A DNA stretch of 64,000 nt from a bacterium. GTDB lineage: Bacteria > Desulfobacterota > Binatia > HRBIN30 > CADEER01. Shown piece after piece: positions 8,301-15,641 of this stretch. Under the pieces are notes generated by a model. The model searched no databases. It had not been told where the DNA came from and worked only from the letters and a program-made list of their open reading frames with translations. Position numbers and translations under genes: made by a program. The stretch covers positions 641,001 through 705,000 of the forward strand of contig JAHBUY010000001.1 of NCBI GenBank assembly GCA_019637795.1. The letters are read 5' to 3'. Every line of letters starts with the position of its first letter. Within the stretch, counting starts at the first letter, position 1.

Positions 8301-8765
8301 GGCTTCTGGCTGGGTCCGGTCGACTTCGCGCCGCTGCCGGTCGGTCAGGTGGCGCTGCCGGCGCTCCTGAACCGCATGGTGCCGAAGATCCGCCGCGTGC
8401 TGGCGATGAGCAACGACATCGACGTCATGAGCGACGTCCGCACCCAGCTCACCGGCGCCGGCATCTCCACCGCCGTCGTGCTCGACGGCCGCCAGGCGCT
8501 CGACCTGGTGCCGACCATCCGACCGGAGGCGGCGGTGCTGCACCTGTCGCCCTCGTGCGTCGACGTCTTCCGCGCCATCGCCGGCCTGCGCGCGGCGGAG
8601 ATCGCGCGCGACATCCCGATCCTGTTCCTGCTCGACGCCGAGCCGCAGCCGCGCGAGGAGGCCTTCCTCACCGCCGGCGTGCGCATGCTCGCCAGCCGCG
8701 GCGGCCTCCTGCCCGACGGACTGGCCGAGACGCTGGCCTCGGCCTTCGACGTCTACCGCGCCTGA
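5322..8765 (+). CDS. Giant GAF / coiled-coil / pseudo-receiver protein
   Basis: This 1147-residue protein has four parts. Residues 1-65 are an Ala/Pro-rich head. Residues 70-220 look like a GAF-type sensor domain (AIRLIARSTNTKAAALLTYE, then IAAVPFFHANAPVGVVVLFS). Residues 235-870 are an almost unbroken heptad coiled coil rich in Ala, Glu, Arg and Leu. An acidic linker (residues 870-920) leads to a globular C-terminus. The last 130 residues resemble a response-regulator receiver (IRRVLAMSNDIDVMSDVRTQ, then IPILFLLDAE), but the phospho-acceptor position reads AVLHLSPS without the Asp, so it is probably a pseudo-receiver. No catalytic domain is seen. It may be a scaffold in polarity, motility or secretion, coupled to the adjacent PilZ-like protein; this is inference. 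Confidence 0.7.
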   Translation: MGLFSRVRRQSAAPAAAAEAGPVEEVTAPTAFAEPAANETPSDLPAETPAATATLGAAVRPGTAGLASLRDSLQQVYAIRPSRDAFAEEAIRLIARSTNTKAAALLTYEARSGRMQLVGHVGLEAEAEQVLSGDAMVSAWDIPLRSIRNRRINVIEAAHENPFVPKPLAAISPRRLTIAAVPFFHANAPVGVVVLFSPTPRGFADGLLKTLSQSLRVCALALSELPLSAAATARAVEEEASTAQPTLLRGLAALKSELVRLTQALEESERQRAAETAERVTAQSFLKAAQERAAGLEQEITELRAAQEQIPAIEEQVHSLSRRLAAASEAADTAQSEIAQLRAVLAEAERRAVAQDAALAALKVERAALETQLQEALDSARARGEEAAALHAQVSDLTPRAARLGELQTALAAAEAARSETETVIARLRQELVATHEQRSRAEAALEQASSALAASDADRGELTALLEAAQVEHAELERMRGELATLRDGQQALEAALAARTAELESTRASLTADGQQRAAEAEAARARVAELERAREAIAGELAGVRAEAARQAAALSERGSELASRQQELEAARAAIADADAERAELRARLAAVDGELQTAGTARRQLEDQLVALQAERDRLASHQRELQGRVEALAAGGQTLEHEKRTTLAAAEQRVAGLEAEIARLTAALDATRTSAADEITRTRHDADATLDGLRVDLAEAARARDELQRSLAATQQECANQQRALAEMSAQRARLEAATERLAAERAELGGRIETGAAQQAELQRAHAEAQQRVAALERELANVRDEQLAGLQARLASEEAARRAAEASAAAAASRYAEELAQLQEQVAAQHEDQERLNQQLAEQAELLQSAEQNLGVLDIPAGDEGADDDVLEIDRDAPTVADQAVDAGGADDEGDADADAGELVLLDGDEAAAGAARQLAEFGHRISAFAPSIPAADGLKGRLVAGAALNLAAAGAWSVVRHLRNGGDIPRMPLIAYALAEKANKGFWLGPVDFAPLPVGQVALPALLNRMVPKIRRVLAMSNDIDVMSDVRTQLTGAGISTAVVLDGRQALDLVPTIRPEAAVLHLSPSCVDVFRAIAGLRAAEIARDIPILFLLDAEPQPREEAFLTAGVRMLASRGGLLPDGLAETLASAFDVYRA

Positions 8766-8798
8766 GCGTTCCCAGCGGGACGCGGAGCGCGCGAGCGG

Positions 8799-8838
8799 CG
8801 ACGCCCGCGCCGCCCGCCGCGTGCCGCGCGGCGCGTCG
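8799..8838. terminator. Possible bidirectional terminator hairpin
   Basis: Between the convergent stops at 8765 and 8841, CGACGC (8799-8804) and GCGTCG (8833-8838) bracket further G+C-rich inverted sequence. There is no T tract, which is usual for this base composition. Function is inferred from position. Confidence 0.35.
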
Positions 8839-8840
8839 GG

Positions 8841-10346
8841 TCAGGATCCGCGGCGCTCCCGCAGCGCCGCCAGGGCCACCAGGCGATCGTCGAAGTCGTG
8901 GCGAACGCCGGCGATGAGTTGGTACGGCTCGTGCCCCTTGCCGGCGATGAGGACGATGTCGTCGCGGCCGGCGCGGGCGATGGCGAGCCGGATGGCGGCG
9001 GCCCGGTCGACGGCGACGACGGTCCGCTCGCCGAGCCGGTCGACCGCGCGCGCGCCGGCGACGATCTCGGCGACGATGGCCGCCGGGTCCTCGCTGCGCG
9101 GATTGTCCGACGTGATCACCGTCAGGTCGCTGCCGGCCGCGGCGATCCGCCCCATCACCGGCCGCTTGGCGCGATCGCGATCGCCGCCGCAGCCGAAGAC
9201 GGTGATCAGGCGGCGCGGCCGCAGAGCGCGGGCGCTCTCGACCAGGCGCGCCAGCGCGTCCGGCTTGTGGGCGTAGTCGACGGCGACGACGAAGTCCTGT
9301 CCCGCATCCACCAGCTCGAAGCGACCCGGCACCGGCGGCGCCGCCGCCAGGCCGTCGGCAATGACGTCGAGCGGCAGGCCCTGCGCCTCGCCGACCGCCA
9401 GCGCGGCGAGCGCGTTGTAGACCGAGTAGCCGCCGAGGTGGCGCAGGCGCACGTCGATGCTGCCGCGTGGCGTGTCGGCGCTGAAGCGCACGCCGGCGAG
9501 GGTCGTGTGCACATCGCGCGCCCGCACGGCGGCGTCGCCGGTCAGCCCGTAGGTGACGAGCCCGCCGCGGTTGACCTCGATGATGTACGCGGCGTGCGGG
9601 TCGTCGACGTTGACCACCGCGGTGCCGCGCTTGCCGCCGCTCGACAGCTCCTCGAACAGGCGGCCCTTGGCGCGGCGGTAGTGGTGCATGTCGGGGTGGA
9701 AGTTGAGGTGGTCGTGGCTCAGGTTGGTGAAGACCGCGACGTCGAAATCGATCGCGGCGACGCGGCGCAACGCGAGCGCGTGCGACGACACCTCCATCAC
9801 CGCGGCCGTGCAGCCGCCGTCGACGGCGTCGCGCAACAGCGATTGCAGGAGCGGCGCCTCCGGCGTCGTCTGCGCCGCCGGCACGGTGCGGTCGCCGAGC
9901 CGGTAGTCGATGGTGCCGAGGCGGGCGACGCGATGTCCGGCGGCGGCGAGGACGGCGTCGACGAAGTACGTCGTCGAGGTCTTGCCGCTGGTGCCGGTGA
10001 CGCCGATCATCGTCAGCGCGCGCGACGGATGGCCATGGAGCGCGGCCGCCATGTCGGCGACCGCCGCCCAGGCGTCGGCGACGCGCACCACGGCGACCTC
10101 GGGCGGCGCGCTCACCTCGCGCTCGACGACCAGGGCGCTGGCGCCGGCGGCGAGCGCCGCGGGGACGAATTCGTGCCGGTCGGCGCGCGTCTCGCCGCCC
10201 TCGCTGCGATAGCCGGGCAGGCAGACGAAGACATCGCCGGGCTGGACGTCGCGCGAGTCGGTGGTCACGCGCCGCACCGCGACGTCGAGCGACCCGCGCA
10301 CCGCGACGATGCGGTCGGCGGGCAGCAGGGCGCGCAGCGCGGGCAT
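8841..10346 (-). CDS. murE: UDP-MurNAc-L-Ala-D-Glu:meso-DAP ligase MurE
   Basis: MurE adds meso-diaminopimelate to the peptidoglycan precursor in the cytoplasm using ATP. All landmarks are present in the 501 residues: the N-terminal Mur domain (TTDSRDVQPGDVFVCLPG), the P-loop GTSGKT at 118-123 (the usual Asn is Ser here), the carbamylated-lysine region YRRAKGRLF (Lys227), and the meso-DAP signature DNPR at 414-417, which separates it from lysine-adding enzymes. Length is normal. The gene is not in a dcw cluster: the upstream partner is a small hypothetical gene ending 10 bases before the ATG, and no other Mur gene is in the window. Confidence 0.93.
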   Translation of the reverse strand: MPALRALLPADRIVAVRGSLDVAVRRVTTDSRDVQPGDVFVCLPGYRSEGGETRADRHEFVPAALAAGASALVVEREVSAPPEVAVVRVADAWAAVADMAAALHGHPSRALTMIGVTGTSGKTSTTYFVDAVLAAAGHRVARLGTIDYRLGDRTVPAAQTTPEAPLLQSLLRDAVDGGCTAAVMEVSSHALALRRVAAIDFDVAVFTNLSHDHLNFHPDMHHYRRAKGRLFEELSSGGKRGTAVVNVDDPHAAYIIEVNRGGLVTYGLTGDAAVRARDVHTTLAGVRFSADTPRGSIDVRLRHLGGYSVYNALAALAVGEAQGLPLDVIADGLAAAPPVPGRFELVDAGQDFVVAVDYAHKPDALARLVESARALRPRRLITVFGCGGDRDRAKRPVMGRIAAAGSDLTVITSDNPRSEDPAAIVAEIVAGARAVDRLGERTVVAVDRAAAIRLAIARAGRDDIVLIAGKGHEPYQLIAGVRHDFDDRLVALAALRERRGS

Positions 10347-10356
10347 GCGCGGCCGC

Positions 10357-10833
10357 TCAGCCGCCGGCAGGGGCGACGCCGGCGCGCAGCCGGTCCGCCA
10401 CGGCGGGCACGGCTTTCAGCAGCATGTCGATGCGCGCCCGGTCGGCGCCGACCACCTCGGCGAGCTTGGCCTGATACTGCGCCAGCAGCGCGTCGAGCTC
10501 GCCTTCCTTGCCGTCGACGATGGTGTCGCGTTCGCCGAGACAGGCATTGATCTGCTCGGCGATGCCCTCGAGCGCCTTCTCGCCGTCCTCGCCCAGCTTG
10601 CCGCCCACCTGTTCCGCCCACAGGCCCTGCAGCGCCAGGCTCGCCGGCACCTGGCGGCGCAGCCCGCCGGTGAGCTGCCAGAGCTGGCTGGCGAGCGCCT
10701 CGGCGTTGGCGGCGCCGCGGCGCGTCACCAGGCCGCGCATCGCGACCAGTTTGTCGCGCAGCCGCTGCACGCCGAGCTCGTCGGCGAGGCAGCGGACGAA
10801 GTCGCCGAACTCCGCTTGCGTGAGGATCGCCAT
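10357..10833 (-). CDS. Hypothetical helical protein upstream of murE
   Basis: The product has 158 residues, no signal peptide and no membrane segment, and is predicted to be largely alpha-helical (for example LAEVVGADRARIDMLLKAVP). No family is recognised. It stands 10 bases before murE on the same strand, so it is probably co-transcribed with it, which does not by itself indicate a cell-wall role. Confidence 0.6.
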   Translation of the reverse strand: MAILTQAEFGDFVRCLADELGVQRLRDKLVAMRGLVTRRGAANAEALASQLWQLTGGLRRQVPASLALQGLWAEQVGGKLGEDGEKALEGIAEQINACLGERDTIVDGKEGELDALLAQYQAKLAEVVGADRARIDMLLKAVPAVADRLRAGVAPAGG

Positions 10834-10885
10834 CTCGTCGGCTCTTGCCTGCCGTGTCGGGGCGTGTCAATCCGCCCGCGGGCGC

Positions 10886-12076
10886 ATGAGCGAGCGGTGT
10901 CGAGGTCCGCGCGGCGCGCGCGCGGCGCGCGCCATCCGCGGCGTGGTGGCGCTGGCGGCGCTGCTCGCCGGCTGCGCGACGCACCCGCTGCGCGTCGCCA
11001 GCAGCGGCGACTACCCGCCGTTCACCAGCCTCGCCGCCGACGGCGCGCGCCAGGGCCTGGACGTCGCCATCGCCACGCGCCTCGCCGCGGACCTCGGCCT
11101 GACGCTGGAATGGGTGCCGCTGGCGTGGCCGGAGCTCGCCGCCGCCGTGGTGCGCGGCGACTTCGACGTCGCCTTGAGCGGCGTCACGATGCGCGCCGAC
11201 CGGGCGCTCATCGGCCGCTACGCGCGACCGTACGCGCTGACCCGCGCCGTGCCGGCGATCCGCCCCGGCGACGCGACGCGCTGGCGCTCGCCCGCCGACC
11301 TGAACCGGCGCGGCGTGCGCATCGCCGTCAACGCCGGCGGCCATCTCGAGACCGTCGCGCGGCAGCGCTTCCCGCGCGCGACCATCGTCCCGGTGGCCGA
11401 CAACCGCCTCGCCGAAGCGCTGGCCGAGGCGCGGATCGCGGCGATCGTCACCGATACCGCCGAGCTCGCCGCCTGGCCGGCGGCCGGGCCCCGCCCGCTG
11501 GCGCTGGCGCCGCTGAGCGTCGACGACAAGGCGCCGCTGCTGCCGCCCGACCGCGGCGAGCTGGCGGCGCGCATCGACGACTGGCTGATGGCGCGCGAGG
11601 CCGACGGCTGGCTCGACGCGCAACGCGTGCGCGCCCTCGGGGAATCGGCGGCGCGCGACGACGCCGCCGCCGCGCGCCAGGCGGTGGCGGCATGGGTGCG
11701 GCTGCGGCTGGCGCTGATGCCGGACGTCGCCGTCGCCAAGCGCGCCGCCGGGCTGCCGATCGAGGACCGCGAGCAGGAGGCGCGCGTGCTGGCGCGGGCG
11801 CGCGAGCAGGTGCCGGCGGCGCCGGACCGCGCTGCGGCGGTCTACGGCGAGCTGATCGCGATGGCGAAGGCGGCGCAGCAGCGGACCCCGGAACGCCCCG
11901 GCGCCCCGCCATCGCTCGCGACGCTGCGCGCCGCGCTCGCCCGCATCGACGAGTCGCTGTGCCGCGAGCTGGCGCACCTGCCGCCGGGCTCGCTGCCGGA
12001 GTGGCGCGCGGCGCTGCAGCAGACCGGCGCCCCGCCGCCGTCGATCGAGCGCCTGGCGGCGGCGCTGGCGTTCTGA
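10886..12076 (+). CDS. Lipoprotein fusing cyclohexadienyl dehydratase-like and chorismate mutase domains
   Basis: The 396-residue protein begins with a lipoprotein signal peptide ending in the lipobox LLAGC (Cys30). Residues 35-245 match the PheC/arogenate dehydratase family, which has a solute-binding-protein fold: ASSGDYPPFTS, LTLEWVPLAWPEL, RGDFDVALSGVTM, RIAVNAGGHLE. Residues 262-375 match secreted gamma-class AroQ chorismate mutase: VRLRLALMPDVAVAKRAAGLPIED (Arg272/274, Lys285, Glu293), REQEARVL and a later AKAAQQ. Together the domains would turn chorismate into prephenate and then phenylpyruvate (or arogenate into phenylalanine) outside the cytoplasm. The ATG at 10886 is the last Met before the leader. 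A simple amino-acid-binding lipoprotein is the alternative, but the AroQ tail argues against it. Confidence 0.75.
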   Translation: MSERCRGPRGARAARAIRGVVALAALLAGCATHPLRVASSGDYPPFTSLAADGARQGLDVAIATRLAADLGLTLEWVPLAWPELAAAVVRGDFDVALSGVTMRADRALIGRYARPYALTRAVPAIRPGDATRWRSPADLNRRGVRIAVNAGGHLETVARQRFPRATIVPVADNRLAEALAEARIAAIVTDTAELAAWPAAGPRPLALAPLSVDDKAPLLPPDRGELAARIDDWLMAREADGWLDAQRVRALGESAARDDAAAARQAVAAWVRLRLALMPDVAVAKRAAGLPIEDREQEARVLARAREQVPAAPDRAAAVYGELIAMAKAAQQRTPERPGAPPSLATLRAALARIDESLCRELAHLPPGSLPEWRAALQQTGAPPPSIERLAAALAF

Positions 12077-12124
12077 CGCGACGCGGGGTTGGCAGCGCGC
12101 CGGCGCTCGACTATGGGCAGCCGC

Positions 12125-12529
12125 ATGTCGCGCAATGCCGATCGTCTCCGCCAGCTCTTCGCCGACCTCGAGCGCCTCGACTTCGTCGCCGTCGCCGATC
12201 ACTGCGCCGAGGACTGCTCCTACGAGGACGTCCCCTACGCCGAGGCGACCGTCGTCGGTCGCGAGGCGATCCGCGCCAAGCTGGCGCTCGGCCTCGGCAC
12301 GCTCGAGCGCCTGCCGACCACCATCCACGAGCTGCTCGAGCAGGGCGATACGATCATGGTCGAGCGCACCGAGGTCTGGCACCATCCGACCGGCGAGCGC
12401 GCCACCCTGCCGGTCGCGGCGGTGTTCAAATTCCGCGACGGCCTGATCACCCTCTGGCGCGACTACTGGGACGCGCCGACCCTGTTCCGCCAGCAGCCCG
12501 CGAGCTGGCTGCCGGACATCCCCCGATAG
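12125..12529 (+). CDS. SnoaL/limonene-epoxide-hydrolase-like NTF2-fold protein
   Basis: The 134-residue product fits the NTF2-like alpha+beta barrel: an N-terminal helix (RLRQLFADLERLDF), the CSYEDVPYAEATVVGREAIR segment typical of SnoaL/LEH relatives, and the closing strands AAVFKFRDGLITLWRDYWD. Members act as hydrolases or isomerases on small hydrophobic molecules, often with an Asp-Arg-Asp relay; the specific reaction cannot be assigned. Another in-frame ATG at 12113 would add four residues. It is convergent with the aldo/keto reductase gene. Confidence 0.7.
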   Translation: MSRNADRLRQLFADLERLDFVAVADHCAEDCSYEDVPYAEATVVGREAIRAKLALGLGTLERLPTTIHELLEQGDTIMVERTEVWHHPTGERATLPVAAVFKFRDGLITLWRDYWDAPTLFRQQPASWLPDIPR

Positions 12530-12536
12530 CCCGGGG

Positions 12537-12554
12537 GCGCCGCGGTCGCGGCGC
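12537..12554. terminator. Hairpin between convergent genes
   Basis: GCGCCGCG-GT-CGCGGCGC is a perfect eight-pair inverted repeat lying between the stop at 12529 (plus strand) and the stop at 12561 (minus strand). It is well placed to terminate both transcripts, although it lacks a T tract. Confidence 0.5.
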
Positions 12555-12560
12555 TCCAGG

Positions 12561-13517
12561 TCAGCCGTGCTGCCAGACGCGGTTGAAGATGCCGCGCTGG
12601 CCGAATTTGGCGACCGCGTCGAGGGTGGCGACGTCGGCGGCGGACAGCGTCCAGCCGAGCGCGCCGGCGTTCTGCGCCGCCTGCGTCGCGTTCTTGGCGC
12701 CGGGGATCGGCACCGCGCCCTTGCACATGATCCAGTTGAGCGCCACCTGCGCCGGCGTCCGGCCGCCGGCGCGGGCGCCGATCGCGCACAGCGCCTGCAG
12801 GACCGGCTCGATCTCGTCCATCGGATAGGCGGAGAAGTTGCGCTTGCCCGGCGGCGGATTGGCGGCGCTGTACTTGCCGCTGAGGCGGCCCATGGCGAGC
12901 GGCGAGTACGCCAGCACGGTGACGCCGAGCTCGCGGCAGGCGGCGAGCAGGCCGGTGCGCTCCGGCATGGCGCGCAGCAGCGAGAGCTCGACCTGATTGG
13001 TCGCCAGTGGCACGCCGTGCGCCGCGAGCGCGGCGTGGATGGCGCGCACCTCGGCCGCCGAATAGTTCGACACGCCCGCCGCCTGGAAGAGCCCGTCGCG
13101 GTGGGCCGCGGCCAGCGCGTTGGCGATGGTGCGCGGCGAGCGCATGCTGATCGGACCGTGGATCTGGTACAGGTGCACCGACGGGCGCTGCAGCCGCTCC
13201 AGCGACGCCTGCAGCGACTCGCGCAACCGTTTCGCGAACGGGACGCGCCACGGATACGGCATGAACTTGGTGGCGACGATGACCCGCTCGGCGCGCGCCG
13301 GATCCTCGGCGAGCAAGCGGCCGATGATCCGCTCGCTCTCGCCGTTGCCGTACATCTCGGCGCTGTCCAGGAGGGTGACGCCGGCATCGACCGACGCCCG
13401 ATAGGCGGCGCGGATGGTGTCGAAGTCGTAGCTGCGATCGTACGCGTCCATGCCCCAGGTCGCGCTGTCGCCCCACGCCCAGGTGCCAAGTCCGAGAGCC
13501 GGAAGCGAGAGGGTCAT
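12561..13517 (-). CDS. Aldo/keto reductase
   Basis: This 318-residue enzyme has the AKR TIM barrel, which uses NAD(P)H to reduce carbonyls. Visible landmarks are GLGTWAWGD at the start, the catalytic LLDSAEMYGNGESE (Asp and Tyr of the tetrad), VIVATKF (Lys), HLYQIHGP (His), the NQVELSL strand and the cofactor region AVPIPGAKNATQAAQN. The best match is with plant and bacterial members such as YhdN/AKR11-13-like proteins. Its ATG overlaps the ApbE stop (ATGA), so it is the last gene of the iron/flavin operon; a role there is not evident. Confidence 0.88.
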   Translation of the reverse strand: MTLSLPALGLGTWAWGDSATWGMDAYDRSYDFDTIRAAYRASVDAGVTLLDSAEMYGNGESERIIGRLLAEDPARAERVIVATKFMPYPWRVPFAKRLRESLQASLERLQRPSVHLYQIHGPISMRSPRTIANALAAAHRDGLFQAAGVSNYSAAEVRAIHAALAAHGVPLATNQVELSLLRAMPERTGLLAACRELGVTVLAYSPLAMGRLSGKYSAANPPPGKRNFSAYPMDEIEPVLQALCAIGARAGGRTPAQVALNWIMCKGAVPIPGAKNATQAAQNAGALGWTLSAADVATLDAVAKFGQRGIFNRVWQHG

Positions 13518-14557
13518 GGCGGGCTCGATACCACAGCCGGGCACGGCGGCGCACAGAGCCGCGGCGAGTCGGTGGCGGCGATGCCGTCGCCGTCCTCGAC
13601 CAGCGCCGCCAGCCCGCGCGTCTGCGCCGCCGCCAGCGCGGCGCGGCCGTCGACGATCAACGCCTTGGTCCACGCCTCGGCGCTGGTCGCGTCGCCGGCG
13701 CGGGCGGTGGCGATCCGCGGCGCGAACACCGGCGCGCCGCGGCGCGGATCGATGATCGGACCGGCCGGGCTCGGACCGCTGCTGGCGCGCGAGGTCGACA
13801 GCGCGGCGTCGCGCAGCATCGTCTCGCCGAGCAGCCTGCCGGGCGCCAGGCCGCCGAGCGCGACGCGCCAGCCGGGGGCGTCGTTCGCCGGGGTGCCGAT
13901 CGCGAGCTGGCTCGAGCCGCCGAAATCGAGAAAGGCCGCGCGCGCCCCGGCGCGGCGCAGCAGGGCTGCCATGGCGTCGAGCGCCAGGCCCTTGCCGACC
14001 CCACCGGCATCCAGCGCGGCGCCGCTCACCAGCGACGCGCGCTGGCCGTCGAGGCGCAACGCGGTGGCGATGCGCGTCGCGTCCGACGCCAGCGGCGGCG
14101 GCCGCGGCGGCTCCGGGCCGCGCCAGCGTTCGACCAGCGGCCCGACGGCGGGGTCGAACGCGCCGTCGGTCTCGGCGGACAGCGCGACCATGGCGCGCAG
14201 CGCGGCGGCGAGATCGGCGCTGACCTCGACCGGTCCCTGTCCGGCGCGGGCATTCAGCCGCGCCAGCTCGCCATCCGGCCGCCAGGTGGTGAGGATGTCG
14301 TCCCAGCGGCGCGCCTCGGCGATCGCGGCGTCGGCGAGGCGGCCGGCTGTCCGCTCGTCGGCCGCCACGACCGTCACCGTGAGCACGGTTCCCATCACCG
14401 GCTCGCCACGACGCGCGAGCGCGGCGCGCGCCGCCGCAGGGGGCGTCAATGCGCCGGCGAGGCAGAGGACGGCGAACGCGAGCCGCGCGCCGGTGGGCCG
14501 CGCCGGCGCCGCTCCCGTTCCCGGGCCAGGCGGCCTTCGTCGCGGCCGCCCGTTCAC
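13514..14557 (-). CDS. apbE: FAD:protein FMN transferase ApbE
   Basis: ApbE attaches FMN covalently to a Thr or Ser of exported flavoproteins. The 347-residue product has an N-terminal signal-like segment (LAFAVLCLAGALTPP), the substrate region RRGEPVMGTVLTVTV, and the FAD/Mg motifs LDAGGVGKGLALD and FLDFGGSSQLAIG, then STSRASS and the C-terminal ATSAEAWTKAL. The start is a GTG overlapping the preceding stop (GTGA), a sign of translational coupling. Its likely substrate is encoded two genes upstream: the FMN-binding protein at 15082-15618. Confidence 0.88.
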   Translation of the reverse strand: MNGRPRRRPPGPGTGAAPARPTGARLAFAVLCLAGALTPPAAARAALARRGEPVMGTVLTVTVVAADERTAGRLADAAIAEARRWDDILTTWRPDGELARLNARAGQGPVEVSADLAAALRAMVALSAETDGAFDPAVGPLVERWRGPEPPRPPPLASDATRIATALRLDGQRASLVSGAALDAGGVGKGLALDAMAALLRRAGARAAFLDFGGSSQLAIGTPANDAPGWRVALGGLAPGRLLGETMLRDAALSTSRASSGPSPAGPIIDPRRGAPVFAPRIATARAGDATSAEAWTKALIVDGRAALAAAQTRGLAALVEDGDGIAATDSPRLCAPPCPAVVSSPP

Positions 14558-15078
14558 GTCACCGGGCGAACCGGCGTGCCCTGTCCCTGCGTGTAGGCGC
14601 TCGGCGCCCTGGTCAGCAGCGCGCGCCCGACGGCGATCACCAACCACAGGATCGAGCCCTCGAGGAGCAGGAAGCAGGCGATCTTCAGGTAGGCGAACGC
14701 CGGGTGCAGAAAGCGGACGCCCCAGCCGCTGAGCTCGCCGAGGATGCCGGAGGAGAACGCGGTGGCGATGCCGATGGCCTTGGTCCGCATCGAGATCGGC
14801 ACGAACAGCACCAGGTGGGTGAGGGTCATCAACAGGATGCCCATGGCGAAGGCGTGGAAGTGCAGGGTCTCCAACAGGCCCTGGAGGGAGCGCGGTTGCA
14901 GGAACTTCTCCTCGTTGCCGCGGTAGTACTCGACCACCGAGCTCGGCGTGAGGCTCATCTTGGCGAAGAACAGGCCGGCGTTGGTGACCCACAGGATCAC
15001 GGTGTAGGCGAGAAAGCACCAGACGATCACCTTGAGCAGGCGGTTGCGCGTCCACTCGCCGGTGACGACGAAGCGCAT
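14554..15078 (-). CDS. Four-helix membrane protein of the iron/flavin operon
   Basis: The 174-residue protein has four likely membrane helices: VIVWCFLAYTVILWVTNAGL, FHAFAMGILLMTLTHLVLFV, a segment near AIGIATAFSSGILG, and IACFLLLEGSILWLVIAVG. Helix 2 and its edge carry three His residues (LHFHAFAMG and LTHL), which could ligate haem b or a metal; this is speculative. I know no firm function for this family. It lies between the FMN-binding protein (3-base gap) and ApbE (overlap), which suggests it anchors or feeds electrons to the FMN domain. Confidence 0.65.
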   Translation of the reverse strand: MRFVVTGEWTRNRLLKVIVWCFLAYTVILWVTNAGLFFAKMSLTPSSVVEYYRGNEEKFLQPRSLQGLLETLHFHAFAMGILLMTLTHLVLFVPISMRTKAIGIATAFSSGILGELSGWGVRFLHPAFAYLKIACFLLLEGSILWLVIAVGRALLTRAPSAYTQGQGTPVRPVT

Positions 15079-15081
15079 CGC

Positions 15082-15618
15082 TCACTTGCCCTTCAGCAGC
15101 ACGTCGTAGATCGCCAGCGCCCGGCGCACGCCGCCGGTCACCGCCTCGGACGTGAGGGTCGAGCCGGTGATCGCGACGATGCCGCGGCCGATGCGCAGGT
15201 CGTCGGTGAGGGTGGCGTCGTGAAACTGCTGCAGCCAGCGCACCGGCGGGGAGTATTCGAGCGGCTCGTAGAACGCCAGCAGGTGCGTGGCGGCGACCGT
15301 GCCCTGGGGGGAGAGGACGATCAGGAACGTCTCCGGCAGGGTGCGCACCGTATGGGTGTCGAGCATGGCGTAGCCCAGCCGGGCGCCGCCGCGCTCGCCG
15401 ACGTAGATCGTCAGCAGGTCGGAATCGAGCTTCGACTTGGCCTTGTCCTCGATCGCGGCGCGTTGTTCGGGGGTGAGGAAGACGTCGCGGGTCTCGATCG
15501 CGTCGGCGTCGGGAAAGGCCAGGCGCAGCGCCTCGTCCTTGGCGTAGAAGACCTTGGCGGGCGCGACGCTGGCGAGCAGCATCAGCGCCAGCGACAGAGC
15601 GGGCGTGCGGCGGCGCAT
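15082..15618 (-). CDS. Periplasmic FMN-binding domain protein
   Basis: The 178-residue product has a signal peptide (ALSLALMLLASVAPAKV) and one FMN-binding domain related to NqrC, RnfG and NosR. The flavinylation motif is ITGSTLTSEAV near the C-terminus; by family rule the FMN would be linked to Thr156. ApbE, the enzyme that makes this bond, is encoded two genes downstream. The domain is expected to pass single electrons in the periplasm. Its position directly after the haem-containing FTR1 permease (23-base gap) suggests electron exchange with those haems, which is an inference. Confidence 0.82.
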   Translation of the reverse strand: MRRRTPALSLALMLLASVAPAKVFYAKDEALRLAFPDADAIETRDVFLTPEQRAAIEDKAKSKLDSDLLTIYVGERGGARLGYAMLDTHTVRTLPETFLIVLSPQGTVAATHLLAFYEPLEYSPPVRWLQQFHDATLTDDLRIGRGIVAITGSTLTSEAVTGGVRRALAIYDVLLKGK

Positions 15619-15641
15619 GCGGATCGCGTGGGCGGCTCGGC

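Noticed and set aside
5334..8543. 1069-codon minus-strand frame opposite the coiled-coil protein
   Set aside because: Antisense of a repetitive Ala/Glu/Arg coding region; no start context and no recognisable domain.
10265..13489. Long minus-strand frame spanning several genes
   Set aside because: Runs across real genes on both strands with biased, low-complexity composition; no homology.
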